Assembly: GCF_003945595.2 (NCBI RefSeq)
Contig: NW_024103441.1
Span: forward strand, 558,001 to 622,000
DNA: 64,000 nt
Source: Pipra filicauda
Lineage: Eukaryota > Chordata > Aves > Passeriformes > Pipridae
Direction: 5' to 3'
Part shown: one piece after another, positions 38,501-50,500 of the stretch
Numbering within the stretch: the first letter of the stretch is position 1
Layout of the letters: every line of letters starts with the position of its first letter
Made by a program: the position numbers and the translations under genes
Notes under the pieces: model-generated
Told to the model about the DNA's origin: nothing
Seen by the model: only the letters and a program-made list of their open reading frames with translations
Database searches by the model: none

Positions 38501-41500
38501 CTGTCGAGTACCCTGTGCCTACCACAGAGCCACATGCAGCACATGGAGCACTAAAGTTCAGTGATCCCAAACCATCATGGACCAGTTCAGTCCTGCTGCA
38601 GCCTGTGCTCCTGCTGCTAATGATTTGCAGGGCATCAACTTCCATCCCAGGCACACTTCCCTATTTCCATGTTGCTGCCCCCCAGGGCAGTGCTGGTCTC
38701 CTGCTTGTCTCGCTTCCTTGCACCCAAGCTGGTGGCAGGAGCAGCTGTGAGCTGGGGCAGGGAGCACTCTTTGGAGTTAATCACTGACCTGTATGTGAGC
38801 AGTGCAGGTGCATTGATGTCCACAGCTTCACACCTTGCTGCTGACAGCACTGCTAGCCCATGGACGCTGGGAATGGCACTGGGAACAGAGCAGGGGTCAG
38901 GAAAGTGGAACAAGCATCCGCCCCGAGGGTGGTTACTGCCAAGCAGGGGGACATCAGCGTTTCATAGCTGTATTTGCAGTGAGAAAAGGTGCATTCGGGT
39001 GGGTTCCCACTCTGTGCGTCTGCTTTTACAGCTGTCTGTAATGAGTTCTTCGTCTTTCTTTACCTGTCTGTGAAGAAGTTGCACACCCGGGTACTGGCCC
39101 CATCTGCTTGCCTCTGCCTGTGCCCCTGGCTGTGATGCTCTGGTACAGTTTTGATGATAAGACCTCTGTAACAACAAGTACTGATACTGTAAAACCCTCT
39201 TTTTCCATAATTCCCACTATCTAAACCCAAGCTCTTCTCTCATCACGATTCAGTAATCTCAGTAGCTCCCCTGAGGCTAATGGTGTCCTTGAACTGCTTA
39301 ATATTCTGGAGTTTTGGAAATGACACAATTAGCATTGAATTTCCTTTCTCTTACAGTAGCAGTCTCGTTTCCAAGTTTGAACAGGGCTTCATGGACAATT
39401 TGAGGAGAACCCAGAGACCTTCCTTTAGCAATTGCAGTTTTATTGGCACTCAATAATCTCTAACCAAGGCCCAACTGGTGAGAAGCAGCGTGTCATCCAT
39501 GCAGTGCCTGAATCTGCTCAGGGGTACACACCTGGGTAGTGCCAGCTGGGACTGCCAGGGGCAGCCTGGCAGGAGAAGGGTGAGCTCCCTTCCGTTTGTC
39601 TTCACTTTGCTGTATTCCAGAAATGCACATGATACAAGAGCTCTTGGGCAGATTCCAAAAGCCATTTGTGCCCTGTGTGTTGTTCAGAACAACCAAGACT
39701 CTTTCTGAAGTCAATGGGAATTAAGAATTGTCTGCTTTAGAAAATCCCTCTTAATAGTTGCATCTGAGCCCTGGACCTGACTCTGCTGATTTTCCTAAGG
39801 AGGCAGGATCTTAGAGCACTGCTTGCCAAGTCTTCACTAACAGACCTTCCCCACACAGTCCCTGTGGCCTTACAGGGACCGACCCCCTCTGAGCTCAATG
39901 GCCTGTTCCTGGCTGGAATTGCTGTGCTGTTGCTGCTCTCAGATGCAAACACATGCTTTCAGTGCAATGCTTGGAGGTCGACTGTAAGTCACTGGGCTTT
40001 CTGTAAGAAATGTTTTCTCAAGTGGAACTGTTGGAGATCGATAGTATTAACAGCTACACAGGAAAAGTCTCCTTGCCTGGGAATAAAGCAGATTATTTTG
40101 GTCCCTGACCGTCTCAGACCAGCACATAGCAAAGCTGTTCATGGAAGTTGCTGGCATTGAGGAGTGGAAAGGTTCAGCTGCACCCAGGGCTTGAACTAAC
40201 AAAGAACTCTTTGCCATGAAGGAGAACAAAGCCTGATTGCACCTAGCAGAGGACTCATGGAGCCTGGCCTGCACAGAGCTCAGCATCCCCCATTTTCATT
40301 CTGGTCTAGTTTGTAATCAAGTGCTGGTTCTGAATGCAAATGGAGTTCAAGTCTTCATTCTAGCTTGGATTTTGCTTGCTCAAAGATAAAGGTGCCAAGT
40401 CCAGCTTCCTGACTCCGCTGTGGATATGCAAAGAAAATGCTAATTTCCCTGGTAGGTGGTTAGGAGAAACCACAAGGCACAGAGCTGGTGGACAGCACAC
40501 GAGATGCAGATGGGGTGTGATAGCAGGTTTGGAAGCCAGGAGATGTTCCCTCCCTGCAGCACTTACCCAGAGCAGGTGTCAGTCATGCAGATGTAGCTTC
40601 TCCAGATTCTCAACAGCAAGCTGGATTCCTCCTTCTCCTTTGGATAAGTATCCACGCTGGGAGGACATGCTCAGCATCATCTCCTTCACATCCCAAGGTC
40701 TGGAGGCTTTAAGGAGGAGGCTGCAGAGCAGCACCAGGTGCTGGGAGTGGGGAACCACTGTAGGTCACACCTGGCCCTCCTGGGAGCAGGGGCTGGGTTG
40801 ACTTGATTTTTGAGTTGAACATGTGGGACCTTCTCTCCTCAGACTTCTCCATCTTTACCTCACCTGCCTGCTCTGGGCCTCGGGAGCACCGACATTCCCT
40901 CTCCATCCCTGCACTCAGGTGGCTCCCAGCCTGCCTCTGCTGCCTCCACTCTGCTGCCTCCACTGTGCCCAAGTCCTCCTTCACTTGGGCACCTGCACTA
41001 AAATAGCATCCCTACATAAACACAGTGTGTTGCATTATTTAGAGGCCCGAAACCCTGGCACCTGCCTTTGTCAGAGCCTCAGCATGGCTGTGGGATTAGG
41101 GTTTCTCCCTGTCTCTGTGCTGTGCCAGTGTGAGCCCCTGCCAGGACCCCCATTAAGCCCCCACCCCACGCACTGCAGCCCCCGCAGCCTCACCGTGGTG
41201 GGTCCTGCCTGTCTCCCATGGCCTGCTCGTGGGCTGAACAGTGCTCTGCTTCCTCGAAGAACACCATCACAAACACACCTGTGGAGAGCCACAGAAGAAG
41301 AAAATTTGCTTTCAGTTTTCATTCTCTCTCCAAGCAAGCAATAAACACCAACTCCCAGAGACAGAGCAAAGCAGCCCTTTTAAGCACCTGTCCCATCTCT
41401 CCCTCCTGCTTCTCTGAGAGCACCAGCTTCTCTTTTTCCTCTCTGGACAGCTTAGCCAAAATACCTGAAGTGATCCAGGAGCATCTCCCCTGCTGTGGCC

Positions 41501-44500
41501 TGTCAGGCTCAGGGGGAGGGGTGGGTAGGAAGCGAATATACTACAGGGATTTTGGAGCAAGCAACAGAAATCCTCAGTTGCCTCGTGCTCATGTCTTTGT
41601 AGGAGCAGTATCTGGTGGCCTGGCCTGGCCCTGCCAGCAAGGTGCTGAGTAGCTGTCACTTGGCAGAGAGTGGCTGTAACCAGAACAACTGAATGAATGA
41701 AATAGAAAATGAACATTCTTGCTTTGTGAGTGAGAATCAGACACACAAAATGCTCCGGTACCTTCCCACAGCCATACAGGGGGTCTGGGGCTTTTCCATG
41801 AAGCTCTGAGCTTGCTGCAGAGTCCTGGCTCCTGCTCTTTAGAGCTTTGTTGTTTGAACATTGATGAGCAAGGTTTAAAGCAATCCAGTCTCCTACCTTG
41901 CTTCTTGGCCTACATATCAGTCTGGAGGACAACTAGGATATGAAACGTACTAAACCAGGACTTTCTCTTCAGGGCCTCATGACACCAGTGTTTATAGGGA
42001 AATAGAGAATTACTTGAAGGTATCACAGTGTATAACTGCAGTTTCACTTCTCAGGGTTATTTCAGGTGAATCTGACCTGCTTCTAATGAAATTAGCACTT
42101 TTTATCTGCAATAACCTAGCAGCTCCTTCAGGTAGGGACCATTTTCATGCTCGTGTGCACTCTGCCTGGAACATGGACTCCGTTGGGGTGGGGTCCCAAG
42201 ACACTACTTCATTACTGAACCTAATTAATCATCCAAGGCACTGCAGAGGGAAAAGGTAATTTGTTTTCTCCTGCAAAGTGAATAGAGGTAGGGAAGAAAA
42301 TAAGCTTCCCTATGAGCTGGGGTTGGCCTGCCCTGGCCAAACAAGGACTGAAGGGCCATGTGTGGGAAAGCTCCCTATTAAACCTGGGGACAGCAGGGAG
42401 CTCCTGGAAGTGACAGTCACACAATGGTGCTTTTGTCAGAGAGGCACCAAAGGCCAGATGATGTCACCTTGTACTGGGCTGTGAGGCTGCTTGTGCCTCT
42501 CAGGATGGAGCTCAGCAGCATTGCACTATCTCTTTAATAGGGAGGAGGCAATGAAAAGGCTGCTTTTATCCCACCCTTTTTTAAAGCAGACGGAGTAGCT
42601 TTGTTCTAGAACAGTCTACGGGTTTTCAGAGGTGGAAAAGACTAATTACAGAGCCTCTGCTAGCCCTGGTCTCCCCACCAGCTCCCATCACCTGCAGGAG
42701 CCCTGCTCACCCCCATAAGTGTAACTCTGATCACTGTCTGCTCCACATCCTTTGGACTGGCTCAGAGGAATATCTGAACTCCAGCCACGTCCTTTGCCAT
42801 CTCACTTTAGATGGAAAGATCAAGTTATCCTTAAAGGCTCTATGAGGCCTTAAAGGCAGTCTGAGACCTCCCAAGGGTAAGATCTATTGAAGATGAGGAG
42901 AAAGGAGATGAAGAGGAAGGCCTGTATTAACATATCCATCTGAATGCTGTGAAACAGAATTCCTCAGATGGCAAAGGAGACCTGGATAAAAAACAGCTCT
43001 TTCCCCTCCTTCTCTTTACCTGACCAGCCAGGGCAGCATCCTCACAGCCCCTGCCCGAGCTCAGCCAGCACCACTGGCCGCCCAGGGATCCTCTGTGATG
43101 GGCTGGGGTCACATTTCCTTGCTGCCCTTCCAGGGACTCCCAGAAACCCAGGAGGGCTGTGATAGCTCCTCAGCCCCCTCAGCTCGCTGCGTGGGCAGCA
43201 GTGTGCGGCATCTACAGAGGGTTTGCTGGATGGTGGAAGGAACTAATTTAAATGAGAAAAAGAGACTTTGGGTATGTTGCCAGCATTCTTCTTGCCTATT
43301 GTACTCCCCCTTCGGTTTCTGCTTTCCACTGAACAGTTTTATGTTTCCAAGGATCATAAATTCTCATTTTTCCACTGGGCAGGAGGTGTTCTCCTGGTCT
43401 GCAGCGCTTCCTGCGTCGCTTTTGTGTCCGTGTTGCCCAGTTACTGCAGCACAGCCCCAGACTATGCCTGGCCACATTCACAGCGGCCACGGCCCCAGGA
43501 GCGTGTGCTCCGACAGGCACGGGGAGTTCAGAGGATTCAGACAGGCATGGGGAGTTCAGAGGATTCAGACAGGCACATGCTTCCCCAGAGGGACAAAGGA
43601 AGGGCCATAACCCAGCGGTGTCCAGACGGAGCCGCGGGGAGGGCAGCGCTGACCGGTGACCGCAGCGGCTGTCCCGGGAAGGTGGGATGTGATGCTGAAG
43701 GAGGGATCAGAGGCTGGACCACAGCCTGCTGTCCAAATGGTGTGGGAACTGACACTGCTCCTTGTCAGCTCTGAGGCGACACACAGAGCTCAGCTAAGCT
43801 GTGCTGGCTGGGAGAAGAACTCTGGGGCTTTCTGTAGCATCAGTTCCACGGGCAGCACTCCCAGCACCCGCCGTTCAACCAGCAGCTGAGCTCACATCCT
43901 CACAATGTCAGTCACTTTGAAATTAATCACATTCCTGAGCTTGAAATACTTGGATTTATCATTTTAGTTCCTAAGGTGGCCCTGTTATAGTCCTGGAGGT
44001 CACACACCACAGTGGAGGGAAGGATGCCAGGCTGGGAGCAGGGACGGGGGTCCTGCCAGGGGGACGCTGTCGGGGGGCAGAGCCGAGCTCATTCCCACCT
44101 CCTCATTGCCATGCTCCCTGTGTCCGTCTGGCAGGCTGGGCTTGGGAAGGGGCCGGGACTGGTTATTGTTGAGGGGTTGTTTATGGACACATAGATCCTG
44201 CACCCTGCCAGGCCCGGCCGGGGCGAGGGGAGGCCGAGGGCAGGGCAGCAGGCTGAGGGCTGGCTGCAGAATTTATGGCTGCAGGAAGAAGTCGTCCATT
44301 TCCAAGCCTGTGGCATCTTCCTTTGGGCATGCAAATAAGTCTGTACCCAGCTGTGATTGGGAGCATTGACACACTTCTGTTTAAAAACCTGGAGAGCCTC
44401 TGCCTTGATTTCCCTTAATACAAGTTAAAACACCATTTGAACCGTGGCCAGGAGCATGTTCTGGCGCTGGTGCTCCTTGTTAATGAGGAAGATGCATTTT

Positions 44501-47500
44501 TTGGAAGCAGAGTCTGCCTCCAAGACCTGCAAACTCTCTATTTTATGACAGTTTTCATTTGCATAATGAAGGCCCTGATACCTTCGGTAATTAATCACAT
44601 TAAGAATTGCTTCCTTGAATAACTGTATTCATGCAGGTTGTTCCTAGTGCTGGAAACTGCACATGATTTCCAATGTGCATTAGCCCAACTTTCATCAGCA
44701 GATGGAAGCTGGTAACTGCATGTGTAATTTATATCTGCTTGGGTGGAATTATCCAATGAAATATGCATCACACGGCGCCATTAACATTTCTAGTCATACA
44801 GTCTTTAGCTCGTGGGTAAGTTAATATTACATGCCAACAGTGTCTGGGACCGTATGAAAGGCAAGGACTTGAACATGGGGATTTAAAAGCAGAAATGGAA
44901 AGTATTCCAGGTCAGACATAGAAGATATAGAATTAATGACGCTGCTAAAATAAATGAGATTAATTGCCCTTTTTTGACCTGCATTTTTTTTTATGAAGTC
45001 TCCCATCTTGCCTCCCTAGTTAAGAAAGCTGCCAGGCTGCTGAATTGCTGCCTGCAAGGGCAACTGCAGATCCTTTAGCATCCACAAAGCTTTCCCCCCT
45101 TGGACAGCACGAGCAGCAGGGGAATAGCGATTGAATTGTGGAAGGCAGCAGAGATAAATGCTGCTGTGTGGGTTTGGATTGTCGGTAACCTTGACAAATC
45201 CGGGGGAAAAAATCACGTCAATTCAATAGTAAGAAAAAAATCAGTGGCTACACTTCGCTTTGGTGACAGTGCCAGGTCAGCCAGGAGCCTCGTGCCGGGA
45301 TGGAGGTTGGTTTGTGCATGACCATTTTATAGGAGAAAGTCTGCAGCCTTTGGGTGCGTTTTTCCATGTGGTTTTTTGTCCTTACATAAATCACAGTTCA
45401 TTAAAATACTGATTCCTGCTTGATAGGAAGCAATTAAATGAGTGACGCTGTATCCCATCTGCCTCTTCTGTGGAGAGGTGGGGAGAGAGTCCAGCCCCAG
45501 CTCACGTGGGGCTCTGCCCATCCCTGCTCTGGGAGCACAGTGCTCTCACCCAGCTGGTGTTCCTGCTGCCTGTGCTGGGACATCCTACAGCTCCTGCTGC
45601 CTGAGGGGTTTCACCCTTCAGAAAGGATTTTGGGGCCCACTGAGTTTTAACTGTTTTGGGTCTGAGCTAATTCCGACCACAGCGGGTCCCAAGCCCTCCT
45701 GTGCCCTGACCAGGTGCTCCCAGGAGGATGCAGCAGTGGCCACGAGCTGCGTGGAGTGAGAAGAACCAACAAACTCCTTCCTCACTGAGGATGCTGTGGC
45801 AAAGGGCCACAACCAGCTCACAGTGCTGTACAGCTCTGCCTGGAGCTGAACCCTGTACCTGTCCCGAAGCCAGGCTGGGGAGGTGCTGTGTGGGAGCTGG
45901 CTGGAGTTCCCTGGGATTAGAGCCTTGCCATCCCTCCTGGCAGCACCCTCAGATGCGCTGCCGCTGCTCCCAATTGTTCCTTTCTGTCCGAGAGAGAAAG
46001 AAAAAGCATCTCTGCAAAATCCAGGCTTGGACTTTGCTTAAAGCCTTTGAGTAAAGAGCCTTGTTTGAATGTAATTGCACCCCTGTTGCTACAATGGGAA
46101 AATACACTGCATTGCTCTTTCTTGGAAAGCTCAGCTAGTATTTTCCCAGCCATTTGTGTATAAAGAAAGATAAACAGCTCTCTAGCGGGCAGAACAGTCT
46201 ATCCTGGGTTTATTGACATTCACGGAAGCAGGCAAGGAGAAACAGTTTGGTGAGTGCAGGGGAGGGGGAGCAGCTGGGCTGGGGGCACTGGGCACGAGGG
46301 GCTGTGTGGGTGGAGGGTGGGAGAAGCCCTCTCAGGTGCTGGCCATGGTGGGCCCATCTGCCTGGCCTCAGATCCACGCACAGCACATCCCTGTGGGCCC
46401 CCCTGGCAGTCTGCAGGATGCCCTCACCACCTCACCCTTCCTCTCACTCCTCCCCATAAATAAAAAACGTGTATAGCAAATTTAGTTCCAGCTTCACACG
46501 CAATAGCGCTATAGATAGATTTTTAAAGAGCTTGTCTGAAAGTAATAATTCATGGGGAGATCAAAAGGCTGTGGTTTAATCCAGAGTCTGTCTGATACCA
46601 TAAACCTTGCAGAGTGCTAACAATTCAATGAACAGCATCAAAGGCCTGATACACATGAAAGCCACCCAATTTTCTGTCTGTAAGGCTTACAATGGGTGCT
46701 GAGGAGCTGGGAAGATCTGCGTCTTCCCTGCAGAACTTGGGTGACAGAGCCACACACAGTCCTTCAACTTCAGCCTCCCAAAAGAAGTGCCTGGACTCTG
46801 TTAACACCTCAAGTGCTCCCTGCATCTCCACTGACTGTATAAAGAGACCAGAGTTCTAATTAGGTGTCTAATTACATGGCCTAGGTAGACTTCAGACTGC
46901 ACTTGGCTGCTTGGCGTCACCTTGTGCTCCACACCCAAAAATCACACGGGCTGCGTTAGTTCTCCAAAGTGACGTGACAAAGCAGTGGATTTCAGATAGG
47001 GAATGCAAAAAATATGGGGTATCAAAATGCTGTATTTGGAACTGAAAATAGTGCCTAAAATGGGGGCAGGAAGGATGAGTGCTGTAAACACCGGTCCCCA
47101 GAGTGGAAGGGCTCTGCCATGCTTCTGGCTGTCAGTTAAAGCAACATTTAAAAGCCAGTGTTTAATTTTTAACACAAATGGAGGTGAGCTCAGGATGCAG
47201 ACACCTGCAGGTGAGGAGCTGGGTTTTTCTCCAGAGATCCTGATCCCACAGAGGTTAATGTGATTATGCAAATGGCTGAGCTATAATTGCGTTACTGCCG
47301 CCCATCTGGCCCTCCCTGCAGCTCCTGAGTGATTTTATATTCCCCATGCACCGCAGCACTGACACACAAGGGATGCCATAAATCACTGCTTGGTGTTTGC
47401 TGGAAGTGCCACCTCCCCATCAGACCTCGGGAGCAGAATCCTGCTGGCCCAGGCATGGCCAAAACACATCAGGAAAGTTCTTCCCAGATCCAAATTAAAT

Positions 47501-50500
47501 GTAGTCCAGAGGATTGAGCTCTACTAGTCCTCTCCCAAGGGATGCTCCTGACAAAGCCAGGATCCTGCCCCACATTCCAGCTACAACAGCATGTCCTTCC
47601 TGACATGCTTTTTCTTGGTAGAATAAAACAAATTCCTACCTCCCTCAGCAGCTGAAATTAAACTAAACCCTGACATTTTCACCTAAGACACTGGCTACCA
47701 CACACTCTCCCAGGTACCCCCCAGTACTCTTTTAAACTTGGATTTTTCTTCTCACCAGTATGAATTCAAAGCCAAGAACATTAAGAAGAAGAAGGTGAGC
47801 ATCATCGTGTCCGTGGACGGGGTGAAGGTGATCCTGCGCAAGAAGCAGAAGGTGAGGCTTCTCCAGCCCAGCCAGGGCCCTTGGGGCCAGGGCACCTGGG
47901 ATGTTGGCTATGGCCATGTCTGAGTGTTACTGCTGCTCAGGGTAGTCACACTTCTAACCAAAATTGGCCTTCTCTTATAAACCACACAGAATTTTCACAA
48001 GAAAACACTACAGTTTCCATCCAACTAATAACAAAACCTTGCTGAAAAAAAGAGAGTGAAAATTACACCATGGGAAGAGGATTGTTTTTTTTCTATTAAA
48101 AAAAAATGCCAAGCTCTAAAGAAATACAGTTTCTTTTTGTTGCTAATACCAGTAAGCTTTTTCCATGATGCCTGGTCTGAGCACCCCTCAGCTCTTTGCC
48201 CAACTGAGCTTCCCACCGAGCAGCTGGATCCAGATCTCCTAAGCCCCAGCTCAGGGCCTTCTTCCCCAAAACATGGAACTCTTCTGCATATTTGATGCTA
48301 TAAATTAATCTTAGGGACCATTTTCAGCCCTGAAGGCTGTGATGAGATATGATAAATGATCCAAAAAAATCCATTTCCATCCAAGATACTGTTAAAACAG
48401 GCGCTGCTCATCTAGTCACGCTATAGCTTGGATTTTGGCTGGGGTCAAACACACCATTCCCCAGGTTTCCTACCATCAGCATGGTGGAGTTTCACCTTTA
48501 CCTGATTTACTGTAATTTTCTTTCTGCCCTCTTCTAACAGAGAAAGGAGTGGACCTGGGATGAGAGTAAGATGGTGGTGATGCACGACCCTGTGTACAGG
48601 TACGTGGCGGGGGATTCACACCAGGGAGGCCCAGTCAGCCCTGGGTGATTGTACCATCCTCCCACCTGCTGAGATACCTCCACCACGGCTTTCCAAAGGA
48701 CCATCTAAAATTAACGAGGGTACAGAGTTACTGCCGATGGGGAATCCTTTTCATACATTTTTGAGAGCGAGATGGACTGATCTCGCTTTGAAGCTGGCTC
48801 TGCTTTGAACAGGGTCACCCAGGTGACCCTCAGAGGTGCCTCAACCCGGATTACTCTCTGATTCTGCCTCTGAAGGCAGGCCTCCCACAGTTTTCCTTCA
48901 GAGCATGGTTCTCTGTGTGCTCCTGAAGAAGGGCCTTACTCTCAGGTGTAAGTGCTTGCAGGGGATTAACCCTTATGGACGTGGTAAGAGAGCATTACTT
49001 TCCATAGTGCCTGCCATAGGATCTTGAGGAATTTCAGAGACCACAAGCCCCATCTGGTGCCTCAGGAGCCCTCGGGGATGCGAAGGCAACCCCAGTGATG
49101 GAGTGTGGCCCGAGGACACAGTTAAGAGCACAGAGTGCTCCAGGCTGTTAGATCTGCCAATAAATAATTGTATCATGAGCACAGAACCCACAGGACTGGG
49201 ATCCCCAACACTGGTTTTAGGGGTCAGAGCCCTTGGCAAGGAGATAAAGAGCAGAGGACGTGCTGATGCATTATCCATGCCCACTTCTCACCTCTGACTT
49301 TCTTTAAAGATTATTACAGGATCTACAACAACTGCTCCAATTGCAAGCTCAACACCCAAAAAATTCCAGTGACAGGAAAGAGTAGAAGAAAAAGAACATT
49401 TCAAGAATCCCTTTGGTTTCTTCTCTGTTCAGAGCTGAACTCACTTGTCACGTTTTTACCCAATTAAATCAAACATATAAAAAAGTCTTCAAAAATGGTT
49501 TTGCAGCTCAGGGAAGAGTGTCAGCCTGAATATCAGAGAGAGAAATCCTCCGAGTGCACTCAGCATCCCTGGGAGAGGCTTTTGTGCTGTGCCACCTGCC
49601 TGCTGCCCAGGGGGAACCTGTCAGGTCCCCAGGCTGGCTGCCCTGAGGGGCAGGACACTCATCATACAGGCGGTTCTGCCACGCTGCAGCCTGGGCAGGG
49701 GTTAATTGCTGGGGCTAAAAATAGCCATACGCTTTCTAAGACTATAGATTTTTTCACTTTCCCACAGCATCTTTAAAAAGCTTTTGCCTGCCTCAGAAAC
49801 CAGAAGGTTTTCCATCAAGCCTGAAACACTCTCTAAATCCATCGCCTCCTGCCTTCAAAATTGCAGGAGGGGCTGTGCAGCAGCACCGCCTCGTTCCTCC
49901 AACCGTGGAGCCCACCCATCCTAGGTACCCACAGGAGCTGAGGTGGTCTGGAGGGCAGAAAATCCCCTGGCTGTTTAATTCCCTTTGTCTCTCTCCCACT
50001 TAGAATCTTCTACGTCTCTCATGACTCGCAAGACCTGAAAATTTTCAGCTACATCGCAAGGGACGGCGCCAACAACTCCTTCAGGTGCAACGTCTTCAAA
50101 TCCAAGAAGAAGGTAGGACACTCCCAAGGCTGCACCCGGGCCATCCCTAGGAAAGAGGTCTATGAGGGGCCTCACTCCTTCCCATGCAGGAACCTAAATA
50201 GCTGCTGGGTTAGAGGGTGCAGATCCCTGGGGAGACACTAAGGCAGCGCCGGTGCTGGACGCCCCCAAAACAACGTGCCTGGTGCTTGTCCCCTCCTGCC
50301 CAGCCCGAGCAGCGGCGCAGTCCACACAGGGATAGGAACACCGAGATCCAGAGTGGGAAACTGGGAGCCCCCGGCACAGGAGGAGGCCCGGCAGCGTGGG
50401 GCAGGTTCCCGAGTGCCCCGTGGGTGGCGGGGTGGTGGCGGTGGCAGCGTGGCCACCCTGGGCTGAGCAGCGCGGGGTTGCTCCGCAGAGCCAGGCGATG

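Larger units (their letters stand above)
30412..47758 (+). other. NOS1AP-like intron 2 (17.3 kb)
   Basis: This is the largest intron of the gene, between residues 59 and 60. It contains a 28-bp tandem repeat at 43512-43575 and AT-rich, motif-dense blocks at about 44.32-44.87, 46.06-46.21 and 46.48-46.64 kb that resemble noncoding regulatory elements. No internal exon with splice context was found, and the ORFs here are short and unrecognisable. Confidence 0.8.

Noticed and set aside
30412..47758. Nested gene in the 17-kb intron (ORFs up to 206 codons)
   Set aside because: None has a recognisable domain, phased splice neighbours or a promoter; they are short and occur equally on both strands.
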